A stretch of 64,000 nucleotides of DNA from Nicotiana tabacum (taxonomy: Eukaryota; Streptophyta; Magnoliopsida; Solanales; Solanaceae), in contig NC_134096.1 of the NCBI RefSeq assembly GCF_000715075.1, forward strand, positions 69,197,026 to 69,261,025, written 5' to 3'. The position numbers were made by a program, and so were the translations under genes. Position 1 is the stretch's first letter; the number at the start of each line of letters is the position of its first letter. The notes beneath the pieces are model-generated. The model did no database searches. It saw only the letters and a program-made list of their open reading frames with translations, and was not told the origin of the DNA. Positions 12,351 through 22,479 of the stretch are shown here, one piece after another.

Positions 12351-12499
12351 TTTTATGCATGATCCTGTAGCTGGGCTGAACAGAAAATGGACTGAAATGG
12401 ACAACTGACCCTTTTCGCTCCCATGGCCCAGCTTAGTTAGGGGTGCAATAAGCCTGGATTGGCCCATAGCGACTCGGCCCCCCATGTTCACCGATTCCC

Positions 12500-12859
12500 T
12501 CTTCTTTCAGGTAAAAATTGCGCGGGGCGTCCTATTTGGTCGCCCCCATTTAACTTATAACCACTTTTAAAAAAAGTTTTAACTTGTACCCATTTTTTAG
12601 TATGACACCTTATTTTTTACTATTGCTTAGGGTTTCTTCTTCTTCTTTTTCTTAATTGCAAAATGAGTTCATTAGATTTATTGTTGTTTTGACAAATTGA
12701 TGATTGAGGTTTGTTCCTGATGATATTTGAAGGTTATGTTTCAAATTTGAGCTCAATTGGAGTAGATTTAGGTATTAAATCGTATATTGGATTGTTATAA
12801 TTCGAAGAACAAATTTCTATTTCTGGACAATTTGTACTTCATGCCTATTTAGTCTTAAG
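12500..12859. other. left flank of the 88-bp array, possibly one end of a DNA transposon
   Basis: It begins with GCGCGGGGCGTCCTATTTGG followed by a T-run-rich segment. I have seen this phrase at ends of Solanaceae non-autonomous elements, but I could not find the matching inverted end on the other side of the array. Not coding. Confidence 0.3.
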
Positions 12860-13420
12860 TGCATAAAAACGTTGGTTGCACTTCAGACCTTTTGGCCTTA
12901 AGTGCATATGAAGTGAAATTTTTCACTTCAGACTTATTGGCCTTAAGTGTAGCAAAACGTTTGTTGCACTTCAAATCTTTTGGCCTTAAGTGCATCTGAA
13001 GTGCAATTTTTCACTTCAGACTTATTGGCCTTAAATGTAGCAAAACGTTTGCTGCACTTCATACCTTTTGGCCCTAAGTACATCTGAAGTGCAATTTTTC
13101 ACTTTAGACTTATTGATCTTAACCGCATGAAACCATTGGTTACACTTCACACCTATTTGGCCTTAAGTGCATCTGAAGTACAAATTTTCACTTCAGACTT
13201 ATTGGTCTTAAGTGAATGAAAATGTTTGTTGCATTTCAGACTTTTTGGCCTTAAGTGCACATGAAATACAATTTTTCACTTCAGCCTTATTGGCCTTAAG
13301 TGCATCTGAAGTGCAATATTTTACTTTAGATTTATTAGCCTTAAGTGCATGAAACCATTGGTTGCACTTCAAACCAATTTGGCTTTAAGTGCATTTAAAG
13401 TGTAATTTTTTCACTTCAGA
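12860..13420. repeat. minisatellite, ~88-bp unit, about six copies
   Basis: A unit beginning GTTGCACTTCAGACC and containing GGCCTTAAGTGCAT and AATTTTTCACTTCAGACTTA recurs with starts near 12874, 12963, 13051, 13138, 13228 and 13361. The last spacing is longer by about half a unit. Each unit contains CACTTCA and its complement TGAAGTG, so it can fold back. Copies differ by several bases. Not coding. Confidence 0.85.
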
Positions 13421-14246
13421 TTAATTTTTTTTAATTTTAGACCCGATAAGCGTGAAGTTGATGGTAAAGTGGGTACGCTTCCAAATATTTTTGAAAAGCT
13501 GGCATAACAAAGTTTTCAGCTCGGCACAAAATGAGGCCTTTTGCTTTGTTTGCTTCTTGAGTTGTGTGGAACATACGTACATATCACACCAAGCGAGCAA
13601 TGGTTCGTTTTCTCTCTGCAATAAGCGCACGGCAATGGCCTCGAAACTCCTGCATTGCCATTCCTTCCAGTGGTTTCATCCTCAGGCAGTCCGGTTCATG
13701 TCCTACTCTTTGATAAAGAACGCCCTCGCCAGTTTCTCCAATGCGGGCATTTTACGCAGCAGAAGCAGTGGCAAAGGCATGGGACCTCTGTTTGTTTCAT
13801 ACAAGCTAAGTGAGCAACGAGGAAGAAACTGAAGCTATCACCTCCTCTGCAGATACTGAAGCCCTTGAACACGTCGCCCAAGTCAAACGAGTTTAGTATC
13901 TCGTTTACTATCTCGCCATCATTTCCATTGCCTGATTGCCCCTAATTAACTTGATGAGTATCTTTTGATACGTGTTTCTTTAACATGATTGCCCTTTCCA
14001 GTTGCTTCTTTCACCTCTGAATATCACTCAAATGTTTGGCTGCACATCCCCTTAGTCTCATTTTATTTGACACAATTTGACTGAGCTCGCAGTTAATTTG
14101 ACTAGTGTATATACTCCATGCATACCGTTTTGTATGTAAAAGAAGTACATTAGTAGGAGTGAAGACAATATTAAAATAATGGCTGTAATTTTAGCTTTTA
14201 GAAAAAGCATTACATCAAAGCTTAAATGTTGAATTTAAATGAACTT

Positions 14247-14424
14247 TTTTTTTTTGATAACATGAAATGCTCGAAACTTGGTTGGATAATGAGCCCTACA
14301 CCTCTATCCTTTCTCCGCTAAAATACCACGTTTTTGTCTCCGACATGATTCAAAATCGTGGCGTGCGCCTAACTCACACATCACATGCTGCACTCTTACC
14401 ATTAAACCAAACCCCTGGGGCAAA
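14247..14424 (-). mobile_element. tRNA-derived SINE with poly-A tail
   Basis: On the minus strand it begins GCCCCAGGGGTTTGGTTTAA and contains TGGTAAGAGTGC, a good RNA polymerase III A-box. It ends in a run of A (T run at 14246-14256 on the plus strand). Length, tRNA-like head and A tail fit the SolS class of Solanaceae SINEs. It lies in intron 1 of the Y3IP1-like pseudogene, in reverse orientation to it. The flanks contain AAATGAA-like sequence on both sides, a possible but imperfect target duplication. Confidence 0.65.
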
Positions 14425-14544
14425 TGAATTTGAAATCATGGTAATTTAAGTTGTATTATTATATTATTAGTAGAATGGGGGGAAACATTTTTGAGACGTC
14501 CAATGATATATATAGTTTAACCGGTAGTATTAATATTATTCTTG

Positions 14545-14775
14545 TATTTCTTTATTCTTATATTTGTATTACTACCTGTTGTTTCGTTCGCTTCAGTTAT
14601 CTTATTATCTTGTTGTTGTTACAGTTGGTTGCTACTGCTTCCTTTTTTTTTTTCCTCCTTTCCTTGAGCCGAGGGTTTACCGAAAACAACCTTTCTACTT
14701 TCACAAAGCAGAGGTAAGGTTTGCATGCATACTAGCCTCCCCAGAACCCACTTGTGGAATTACACTGGTTGTTGT
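14545..14775 (+). mobile_element. SINE, TS-like 3' domain
   Basis: It contains CTTGAGCCGAGGGTTTACCG, AGAGGTAAGGTTTGCATGCA and CCCAGAACCCACTTGTGGAA, ending in a GTTGTTG-type tail. These are the conserved 3' blocks of tobacco TS-type SINEs. No A or B box is clear at the left, so it is probably 5'-truncated. Two overlapping open frames here are not genes. Confidence 0.65.
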
Positions 14776-15083
14776 CATATAGATTGGTGCATTACATTTT
14801 AACTGCAATTTCTTTCTCTCGAGTTGCTATTATAATGTGGCTCTGCTAGTTTAGAACCTTATGGGCTGTCTTAATTATTTTGCCAAAACAGGTCACACAA
14901 AAGTCAATTTGTTTCTCAATTGATTTATGTTAACATTGACTTCCCCCTGTTATTTTGGGATTATTGGAGGTTAAGTTAACTATAATGATTGAAGACCCAA
15001 GAGATGTTGAGCGGAGGAGGCTGCTTGGCCTTGATGATGAAAATCCTCCAACAAGGGACGACTTAGCTGATGCACTGGAAGAA

Positions 15084-17144
15084 GTAAGTCACTGCTCTAC
15101 ACATGCCTTACATCATCAGTGTATACCAAATCATATGGCTTATTGACTCATCTAGCTGCTTGTGAAATGCATTCCTGGTTTGCTGCTTGTGGAATCAATT
15201 TTTTTGGTTCTGAAGGTATAACTTACCTTATTGAAACTGCATGTTTCAGCATTGTTAAATTAAAAATTTAAGTGTAAAGCTATTTTCTCTGCAGTAATTA
15301 TGAGGGATATTTTGTTATAAGCAAATCAGACATTACCATGTACTTTTATTTGCAAGGTTGAGTGCTGTGAAACAGGAGTCTCAAGGTCGCCATGTCCGAT
15401 ATCAAGAAGAGGAACAGGACGGCCTAGAGTTGCATTAAGTGTTACATTCTATGAGTTTGCAATGCATTGTTCTCCTGCCGTTAAGTACCAACGTTTTACT
15501 TTTCAAAAAACTCTCTTGAGAAGGGATTTGCCCCTTTCTTTTGGATTACATAGGCTTTATGATCATTAAGAAAGATCCGTTTAATTTGTGGAAGGTGTGG
15601 TATTTGACTAGTAGGTTTATGAATGGCCCGTCCCTCATTAAAAAAAAAAAATTGAAATTTTAGAACTTGCAAAAATGGTACTATAAAATTATATTACCAG
15701 TGGAATGGTGTCAAACGTTTTGGATAAAAAGAATGTCGTTTATGTTGGAAAGGATGGAAATAGTACGGTAAAGACAACAAAGTGCTTCCGTTATGTATTT
15801 ATGTAGACGCTTCATTGTTAAGAGACTAATCGGGAATGTGACTCAGAAGGGCTGTGTACATGTTAATACACCCTAAGGGCATCCCTTTGTATTCTGCTGC
15901 TGCCTGTAGCAAGTAAATTCTTAGAAATGGACAATTCATTTCATTACTTTTACTTATTATGGTAGTAAACATGGTGAAACATTGATAACCTAGCAGGTCC
16001 TTTTGGTTACAAATGTCCGCAAGATGATCTGTATACCTACTAGTTGAATCAAGGAAAATTTGGAATTAAGTAACCTATCATTTAATGGGACAACACTTAT
16101 CAAGTCCTCAAGGAGGAGAGATGATGCTCAAAGATGCTTTAGATGTCTGGGAGTTCTTATTGACTTCTCTCTGAGATACTTACTGATAGAATTAGAAGTG
16201 GTTTTAAATGTTTTAGAAAACTAGATATCAGAGGGAAATTTATTGTTTTTGGTGATATTATGTGCTTGTGATGTGTTGCAATCAATGACTTTCAGAGGTA
16301 ATGTTTTTGTTAGAAAAGCTGGATGAAAATCTTAGCCCTAAATTGAAACTGTATGAGAATTAATAATTTCCTGATTGTTCAAAGATTGTTTAATGAAGCA
16401 CTGATATTCTATGATAATTGGCAAAGGAGAAGATTAAATTTGAAAACTGTAGTGGTGAAATACTTGTTGCCTGACGATACATGACAAATTGACAACCTTT
16501 GGAGAAAACAGTTTGTACTAATGCAAGATACTTCCTCTCAGACCTGATGATTGGATAAAACTGGTTCCAATGAATCTCACTCTGCATTTTCAAGTTGTAT
16601 ATAATGGGCCTGCTTGCATCGTTTAGCTTTACCTACACAGCAAGGGAAAGATCAAAGGCGGGCTGGGAAATGCCCCGCACAAACTATCTATTTGATCAAG
16701 TTTTCTTTTTCCTATCACAGGCAGCTGGCAAAGATGTGTTGATCGTCGCGTACATGCCCATTACAGCTTTATTATATTAGGACATCTTGAAAATAAACTA
16801 TATCTCATGTAAAAAAGTGATGGAAGGAGCAGCAATGGATTTTCTTTTCCTTTGCTATTCTGGCCGCCATAGTTCTGAATGATTGTTATATGGTTGGCAA
16901 TATATAAATACTCGGCTTGCCTTAACAGGGTAAACCTGGTTAGTTGTTTCTATTTGGTATAGATTCCCTAGTTCTTAAATATTACAATCTGTTATAAATT
17001 CTAAAAGGTCCTTAATTACTAGCAGTAACCAGTTCAAGGAAAAAAAGTTTTGGGTAGTTTTTGAAGTGTTTTTTGATGTTGGAAGCAAAGTCTGAATAGT
17101 ATTTTCCAAAGCCTAGCTAAATCCTTTCATTCTCTTTGTTGAAG
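15084..17144 (+). other. intron 2 region of the Y3IP1-like pseudogene
   Basis: It lies between a clear donor (GAA/GTAAGT at 15083/15084) and an acceptor at TTTGTTGAAG before 17145. The content is AT-rich, without recognised elements or frames of interest. Confidence 0.55.
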
Positions 17145-17223
17145 ATTAATGAAGGAAAAGTAGCTGAAGATTGTATCTTTGCGGATGCTGGCACAAGAGA
17201 TGACTTCTTGGCCTAATTTAGAG

Positions 17224-18551
17224 GTACTACCATAGCTTTATGCACTGTAAACAATATTTTACCATTAATTTTTGATGGTTATGTTCAAATTTCCGCGTCC
17301 ATTCTACTGTGATAATGCTAAGATTTCACTAGTGGGCTTAAAGCAAACATCAATTTTTTGTTTCCCTTTTTTCCTTTTTGCTCAAGCTATATTTCAAATC
17401 AGACATAGAAACACTTCAAAGGCAAGACTATATTTTGTTAAGACTCAAACGATCATTTCGTTAGACTGGATATATTACTGGTCTATGCAGATAAGGAAAT
17501 GTAACATAAAAGGTAATCAGACAAAAGAAGGGTTTACATCCACTGCGTCATGAGACATGTTATGTGGCGTTTAGTTTCCATCTCTTTTTCTGTTGAGCAA
17601 CATCACTTGCAGCTATTAATCTGCAAAACATAAAGTGACTGTATAACGGCCACAGCCACAGATTTAGTTCAAATAGAGAGGAAGATGACTGCAAGAATGT
17701 GGGTGTTCAAATTGTTTAGTTCCAGTCTTTGCATTGGTTAGCATTTTAAATTCGTAATTTCGAATGAAATGCTGTTTGTAGGTTGTTATAAAGTTTCTTT
17801 TCATATGATTCAGTCAAAATAAAATGAGACAACACGGGATAAGAAGGTCAAAAGTTCTTTATTTTTGTATTCTTTTTAGATTGAGCTATAGGAAAATCTC
17901 AAATTTATCCTATTTTTGCCCTAAGATTTGAGATTTCAATTAATCAAACATCGGCATCCCAAGTCCTTAAACGGTAATTTAGATTAATAATGTAGAGGTT
18001 CAATAATAAACTTCCCAAAAGCAAAATTTTGACGGTCCTGCTCATGGTGCTCTAAGTCGAAATCTAAAATTTGGGGCAATGCTGATTTTGCTTTGGATTT
18101 TGATATAATGCTGTACTTTTTGGGTTCCTTACAGATATAATAGGATCGCTGGCCAGCGTTTCTGCTTTTTGTATCTGCACCATACCATCTTAGTATTGTA
18201 CTTCATTAATCTAAAAGCAAAGTTTATTTAAATGAATATTTGTCTGCAACAGTAAGATGATGTTTGTGTGAGTTTCTACCTTTATTTCAGGGTGGCTTTG
18301 AGTCTTTTTGAGACACATTCTGCAACTATATCAAAAGTAGTGTTAATGATGAACCTTTAGGATGCCATTACTATCTTCTTCTCTGGTTAAGCTTTCATTT
18401 GACGTTGCACATTGGCTATATTTACAGAATACTTATCTATACCAAATCTTTGATTTAGTGGCTTCGTAATACTATGCCCTTGTAATGGCAGTATGGCACT
18501 GGTATTATCGTCTGCCAACTAATGGTCATGCTCCATTCATGTTGGGTTCAG
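17224..18551 (+). other. intron 3 region of the Y3IP1-like pseudogene
   Basis: The donor GAG/GTACTA is at 17223/17224 and the acceptor GGGTTCAG ends at 18551. No gene or recognised mobile element was seen inside. Confidence 0.5.
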
Positions 18552-19071
18552 GTTTAAGCCTCAAAGAGAATCAGACCCAGCAAATCTCTGTATGCAAAAG
18601 CCACAACACCGGTATTGGTCTAAAAGCGGCTGCTAAGCGACTCAACATGGACTGAGGAAGCTGATGAGAGTGATGACCCTGAAGTTCCTCCAGCCGCGGT
18701 TAGTGAATGAAATAATGCTAAGAATCTGTGATATTTAGCTAGGCTGCATCTATTGACGGCTAGGTAACTTTTAGTCTGTGTGCAGTCTAGTGTAGCGTTA
18801 AGAGCACCAATTTTAACTTCATTTTTTGGACACCTACGGAGGATAATAAATTAACTTTTCCTTTAGTAGATCAGGTCATGATTAAATCTACATTGAGCTA
18901 GTAGAGAAAGCCTTAACTCGAATTTTACTTGTGAAATCTTGTGATGAGTTAACTTCTTCTGGAGCTGCTTCTGACAAGGGACATTTTCACGCAGGGATAT
19001 GGAGCTCTGTACTTGGTCTCTGCATTCCCCATCATCATTCGCATCTCCTGTTTTATAATTCCCTACCGTGA

Positions 19072-19881
19072 AAGTTTTACCATTTTTGCATTGTAAGTAG
19101 TTGGCATACATGATTTTATCCATTATATTACTATAAAAAAATGATTTTATCCAATAAAACCTACTTTTCTTGAATATAGGGAAGTTTGGATATTATTAAT
19201 ACTATGAATTTTCTAATGCTCATGGAATGAAACAAGTGTTTGCGTTTTTGCATGTTCTCTGGGAATGGGCTAAAAAAATTTCATGTGCAGTGTTGGAGCA
19301 TTGTTGTCTCTTGGTTGTGTTTTATATGCCAACATTCTGCCATTCTCCATGCTTTGGTTGGTTATATACTTCTAAGCAACCGTGTGGCTGCACGTTCACT
19401 ACATTATTTTACTTGTTTGAGTTCTAACTTCCAACCGCACGAGTGAAGTTGACTTAGTTAGGGCAAATCATGATATCAAAACATTAGCTCACTTGAATCA
19501 AGCGCGCCCCCCCCCCCCCCCCCGGGACCCTCTTTTTTTTTGGAGTGAATTTCTTTTTGAATGGTTTGTCAAGTGAGATAGGTACACTCTTTTATGTGTC
19601 ACACCCATCAGATGATTTTGTTAATTGTTATTAAAAGAAAATTCGAGAAATTTTGTTTTGTTGAAGTGGTAGACGTGGGGGTGCGTTACACTAAACTAGT
19701 CTTCGAGAGAATTACTAAAACTAAATCAGGCAGTGCTTCCCATGTCTCAAAATATACTAATGAAATTATTTTTGCATACGATGTGAAAGATAAGAGTCAG
19801 AGAGAGAACGTGGGAATCATAACTAAGGTTTTGGAAGACATGGTGTCCACACTCTAACTCTAGCCCATGCTGCATTTCTCC
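19072..19881. other. intergenic DNA between the pseudogene and the next gene
   Basis: No supportable gene. It contains a 17-base C run. An 87-codon frame at 19594-19857 has no recognisable domain and lies just upstream of the promoter of the intact gene. Confidence 0.5.
19507..19523. repeat. homopolymer C run
   Basis: Seventeen consecutive C, followed by GGGACCC. It is unusual in this AT-rich DNA, and its length is prone to assembly error. Confidence 0.9.
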
Positions 19882-19891
19882 CTTAAATACC
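19882..19891 (+). promoter_or_regulatory. possible TATA element of the gene at 19945
   Basis: CTTAAATACC lies about 55 bases upstream of the first ATG, with a pyrimidine-rich stretch after it that could hold the transcription start. This is position and sequence only. No other promoter motif is claimed. Confidence 0.35.
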
Positions 19892-19944
19892 TCATTTCTG
19901 TAACTTGATGTCACCTCTCTTCAGTCTTAACTCTCAGCTCAAAT

Positions 19945-21096
19945 ATGCCTCCCTTTATGGATCCTCAAGAATCAGATAATGAAGCTTTCATTGAAGTAAC
20001 TAACCTCAGTGATCGCCCGATTATCTATATCCAGGATCCCTCTATGAGCAAACCCAAGTTGCTACTTAAGAAGGAGAGCTTGGGTAGTGCGAAGCAGATT
20101 TCAGTTGATCCCATTTCCCTGAAAGAATCAAATGAACTGGCAATTACCCATCCAAAAACCCAACCTCTAACCATTCCTGATATCCCTTCGACACCCAATA
20201 AGAAGTTCTTGAGCTCCAGCCTACCCAACTCAACAGCCTTATCTCCAGAATTTGTATCAAAGAAGAAGAAAAACCAATTTACTCAACTACCATCTCCTCT
20301 CTCATCAACCAATCATTTGGCTCGGCAGCACTCTCACTCTGTGGCGCTCACAAACCTTCATCGGTTAAGAGAAATACACTTACAGAGGAGCAAGTCATGT
20401 GGCGAAGGCAGAGCCAGCGCCCCACCTGAAGAATTTGATATTTGGTTCGCCCCCAATAATAACGTTAAACATGTAGCTGCTGCTGAGGACACCAACAAGT
20501 TAAACAATAATAGCTCATTCCAAGAATCATCAGAAGGCGTCAGAACAGATGGAACATATAAAGGAAAAATGTTGGAGGGTCGAAATCAGGAGGAGAAGTT
20601 CAAATGTGGAGCCCTGTGTTTGTTCATTCCAGGTTTAGGGAAGGGAATCAAACATATAAGATCTGGGAGAAGGCAAGAAAGCGGAATAACAGTGTCATCA
20701 TCAGAAATGGGACATGTAGTATCAAGGACAGTGTCGTTGGAGAAATTCGAATGTGGATCGTGGACATCATCGGCAGCTATAATGAACGACGTAGGAGATT
20801 CTTCAAATAACATGTTTTTTGATCTGCCAATGGAGCTCATCCGTTGCAGTACTGTGAATGACGACACTCTTTCCCCTGTAACGACAGCTTTTGTTTTCGA
20901 TAAGGAAGTGAAAGGCGTCCTCAAGAACACAACAACAACAACAACGCATAGGAAATCGCATGAATCAGCGCGCCACGTTCGGTTTTCTACGTCGTCCCCG
21001 ACATCATACCCGCCCTCGCCGACATCCTGCATAACACCACGAATTCTCAAGGCTAGAGAAGATTTCACAACCTTCCTAGAAGCTCAGAGTGCATGA
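19945..21096 (+). CDS. conserved plant protein of unknown function, 383 residues, single exon
   Basis: The frame is open from ATG to TGA with no intron and is the only intact host gene in the window. I recognise it as a conserved, uncharacterised plant protein, by patterns and not by a known function. Conserved-looking blocks are RLREIHLQRSKSCGEGR (140-156), EKFKCGALCLFIPGLGKG (217-234), SRTVSLEKFECGSW (260-273), FFDLPMELIRC (291-301), SPVTTAFVFDKEVKGVLK (310-327) and, at the C-terminus, RKSHESARHVRFSTSSPTSY (336-355) with an end in FLEAQSA. The protein is Ser-rich and basic, without a signal peptide or clear membrane segment; the GALCLFIPGLG stretch is hydrophobic but short. A Thr run (329-334) is encoded by an ACA repeat. 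A second ATG lies four codons downstream, so the start could be residue 5. It sits 0.9 kb downstream of the Y3IP1-like pseudogene on the same strand. Confidence 0.85.
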   Translation: MPPFMDPQESDNEAFIEVTNLSDRPIIYIQDPSMSKPKLLLKKESLGSAKQISVDPISLKESNELAITHPKTQPLTIPDIPSTPNKKFLSSSLPNSTALSPEFVSKKKKNQFTQLPSPLSSTNHLARQHSHSVALTNLHRLREIHLQRSKSCGEGRASAPPEEFDIWFAPNNNVKHVAAAEDTNKLNNNSSFQESSEGVRTDGTYKGKMLEGRNQEEKFKCGALCLFIPGLGKGIKHIRSGRRQESGITVSSSEMGHVVSRTVSLEKFECGSWTSSAAIMNDVGDSSNNMFFDLPMELIRCSTVNDDTLSPVTTAFVFDKEVKGVLKNTTTTTTHRKSHESARHVRFSTSSPTSYPPSPTSCITPRILKAREDFTTFLEAQSA

Positions 21097-21240
21097 TATG
21101 ATAAACCCCTCCCCTTTTTTTTTTTGGGTCCATTAACACTTCTAATATAGTAGCTATTTTGGTTGTGCCCCCGCTTGCATTTACTTAAAACATGGGTCAA
21201 AATAGAGAAGAATAATTAAGAGAAATGTATATTTTTAGTT

Positions 21241-21261
21241 GCTATATATATATATATATAT
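21241..21261. repeat. short (TA)n microsatellite
   Basis: About ten TA units, 145 bases after the stop codon of the intact gene. Confidence 0.85.
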
Positions 21262-21304
21262 TTGGCTAGCGAATGCAATTAATTTCGGTTGATCGGTCAA
21301 TTTT

Positions 21305-21492
21305 GTATGAGATCTTTACACGAATAGCCGGCCATATTCACTGTTTACTTTTTCTAGCCTTATAAATTGATTATACACGATTATACATATATAATATATA
21401 AATTATGCATATATTATACCTCCATTATACCTCCACCGGATATTTCTAGTTTAAGCGATTGAGTGAGCGACTATTTGAGTTAATTCTTCATT
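21305..21492 (+). repeat. dispersed ~180-bp repeat, copy 2
   Basis: It matches the copy at 12181-12350 in the same orientation. Shared blocks include ATTCACTGTTTACTTTT-like sequence, ACATATATAATA with ATAAATTATGCAT, and GACTATTTGAGTTAATTCTT at the end. This copy has an extra duplicated TTATACCTCCA segment. Confidence 0.6.
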
Positions 21493-21667
21493 TTGTGTTT
21501 TGCTCAAGTAGTAACCTTTGTTTATATGGATCATAATATAGATTTAACAAGAGCTAACTGAGTGATACAGAAGGATATATAATGTGTGTGAAGAAAACTA
21601 ATTTGTATAAACTTCTGCATAACTAAGGAGTGCAATACTTGGTTTACAATGCAAAACTCTACATTAC

Positions 21668-21890
21668 TTTTTTGTAACAACCCAGTATAATCCCACTAGT
21701 GAGGTCTGGGGAGGGTAGTGTGTACGCAGACCTTACCCCTATCCTGGGGTAGAGAGGCTGTTTATGATACAACCTCGACTCCCTCCCTCCAAGAACTCCC
21801 CACCTTGCTCTTGGGTGACTCGAACTCACAAACTCTTGGTTGGAAGTGGAGGGTACTCACCACTGGAGCAACCCACTCTTATCAAAACTC
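21668..21890 (-). mobile_element. TS-type SINE, probably full length
   Basis: Read on the minus strand it begins TGGGTTGCTCCAGTGGTGAG (A-box region). It contains GTGAGTTCGAGTC (B-box, GTTCGAGTC), then CTACCCCAGGATAGGGGTAA and GGTCTGCGTACACACTACCC, and ends GGGATTATACTGGGTTGTT. The internal Pol III promoter and the conserved 3' block identify a tRNA-derived SINE of the TS family. It lies 0.6 kb downstream of the intact gene. Confidence 0.8.
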
Positions 21891-22340
21891 TACATTACTA
21901 TATTAATTAAATAATATTCCTACAATATTTGGTTTCTAAGTAACTAATGCACTATCTGCTTTGCATTATTAAGCTCCATACTGCTAAATATCCACATAAC
22001 TATGCGAAAATCTAAATATTCATTTTTATGCGGGATAAAATATGGAGCAAATATGTACTTATCGACTAAGTTTCTCCGACTCTTTACTTTCGGTGTCGCA
22101 TCCGTGTCGACACGACGTGGGTGTGGTGTATGAGATTCGTACTGGATCTGGTCAATCGATTTTGGGTACTTTGACAAAAAACGACGGAGAAAGTAGGGAT
22201 AGATACAATGATTTTTGAAATTTAAAAAATCTTCGTGGGCTCAATGAACAACGTCTTTACTTTAGTATTCGCTTCATAGCATTCTTCACATTATAATCAA
22301 GACAAGATTAAGCCGATGAAAGAAAACTATGTGGAATGAA
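21891..22340. other. non-coding DNA with a GC-richer block
   Basis: Around 22060-22190 a block with GTGTCGCATCCGTGTCGACA stands out by composition. I suspect a dispersed repeat but cannot name it. There is no credible gene. Confidence 0.4.
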
Positions 22341-22420
22341 TATGAGTAAATTTCACAAATGGTTATACAATTATGGTAAAAAAATTATAATTATATAACC
22401 ATTTGTTAAATTTACTCAAT
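22341..22420. repeat. 80-bp hairpin, MITE-like
   Basis: The left arm ATGAGTAAATTTCACAAATG is repeated as the reverse complement of the right arm CATTTGTTAAATTTACTCAA. The arms are about 35 bases with a few mismatches and a short T/A-rich loop. It may be a remnant of a small inverted-repeat transposon. Confidence 0.6.
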
Positions 22421-22438
22421 GAATATTTGTTGGAGTCC

Positions 22439-22452
22439 TTAGGAGGCTTCTG
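22439..22452. repeat. left target-site duplication of the split SINE
   Basis: TTAGGAGGCTTCTG. The identical 14 bases recur at 44364-44377, directly after the SINE tail. Confidence 0.85.
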
Positions 22453-22479
22453 GCTTGTTTTGAACTGAAGGTCTATGGG
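22453..22479 (+). mobile_element. 5' piece of a TS-like SINE, split by Copia A
   Basis: The piece contains CTTGTTTTGAACTGAAGGTC, matching the CTTGAGCCGAGGGTC block of TS-like SINEs. It resumes at 44260. The two pieces join exactly at the Copia A target duplication ATGGG and are enclosed by the 14-bp duplication. Pol III boxes are absent, so the copy was 5'-truncated when it inserted. Confidence 0.7.

Larger units (their letters stand above)
13635..19071 (+). pseudogene. pseudogene of the photosystem I assembly factor Y3IP1/CEST, five exon remnants
   Basis: I recognise the protein from conserved segments. Exon 1 (from the ATG at 13635) gives a Ser-rich, transit-peptide-like MASKLLHCHSFQWF and, after a frameshift near 13807, EALEHVAQVKRV. 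Exon 2 (14970-15083) is intact: VKLTIMIEDPRDVERRRLLG, with donor GAA/GTAAGT. Exon 3 (17145-17223) begins NEGK and has a 2-base deletion near 17178, then LRMLAQEMTSWPNLE in the shifted frame. Exon 4 (18552-18698) has TAA as its second codon and two further shifts (near 18604 and 18652) around KSLYAKA and TWTEEADESDDPEVPP. Exon 5 (18995-19071) starts GYGALYLVSAFP and ends FYNSLP with TGA. The family protein is a thylakoid protein that works with Ycf3 in PSI assembly. The 3' end of exon 1 (about 14 codons) was not found. Introns are kept, so it arose by decay or segmental duplication, not by retroposition. Confidence 0.8.

Noticed and set aside
12860..13420. CRISPR array
   Set aside because: The spacing and unit are those of a minisatellite: the whole 88-bp unit is repeated and there are no unique spacers. 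The genome is a plant genome.
14247..14424. tRNA gene
   Set aside because: The tRNA-like A-box belongs to a SINE with a poly-A tail; no cloverleaf can be folded over the whole unit.
14451..14782. Hydrophobic small ORFs in intron 1 of the pseudogene
   Set aside because: They coincide with a T-rich SINE-related segment, with no gene features.
16595..16780. 61-codon frame in intron 2
   Set aside because: Short, no similarity I can see, lies within an intron of the pseudogene.
13635..19071. Functional Y3IP1 gene
   Set aside because: Exons 1, 3 and 4 contain stops and frameshifts that no plausible splice choice removes.
19594..19857. 87-codon frame upstream of the intact gene
   Set aside because: No recognised domain, overlaps the likely promoter region, weak start.
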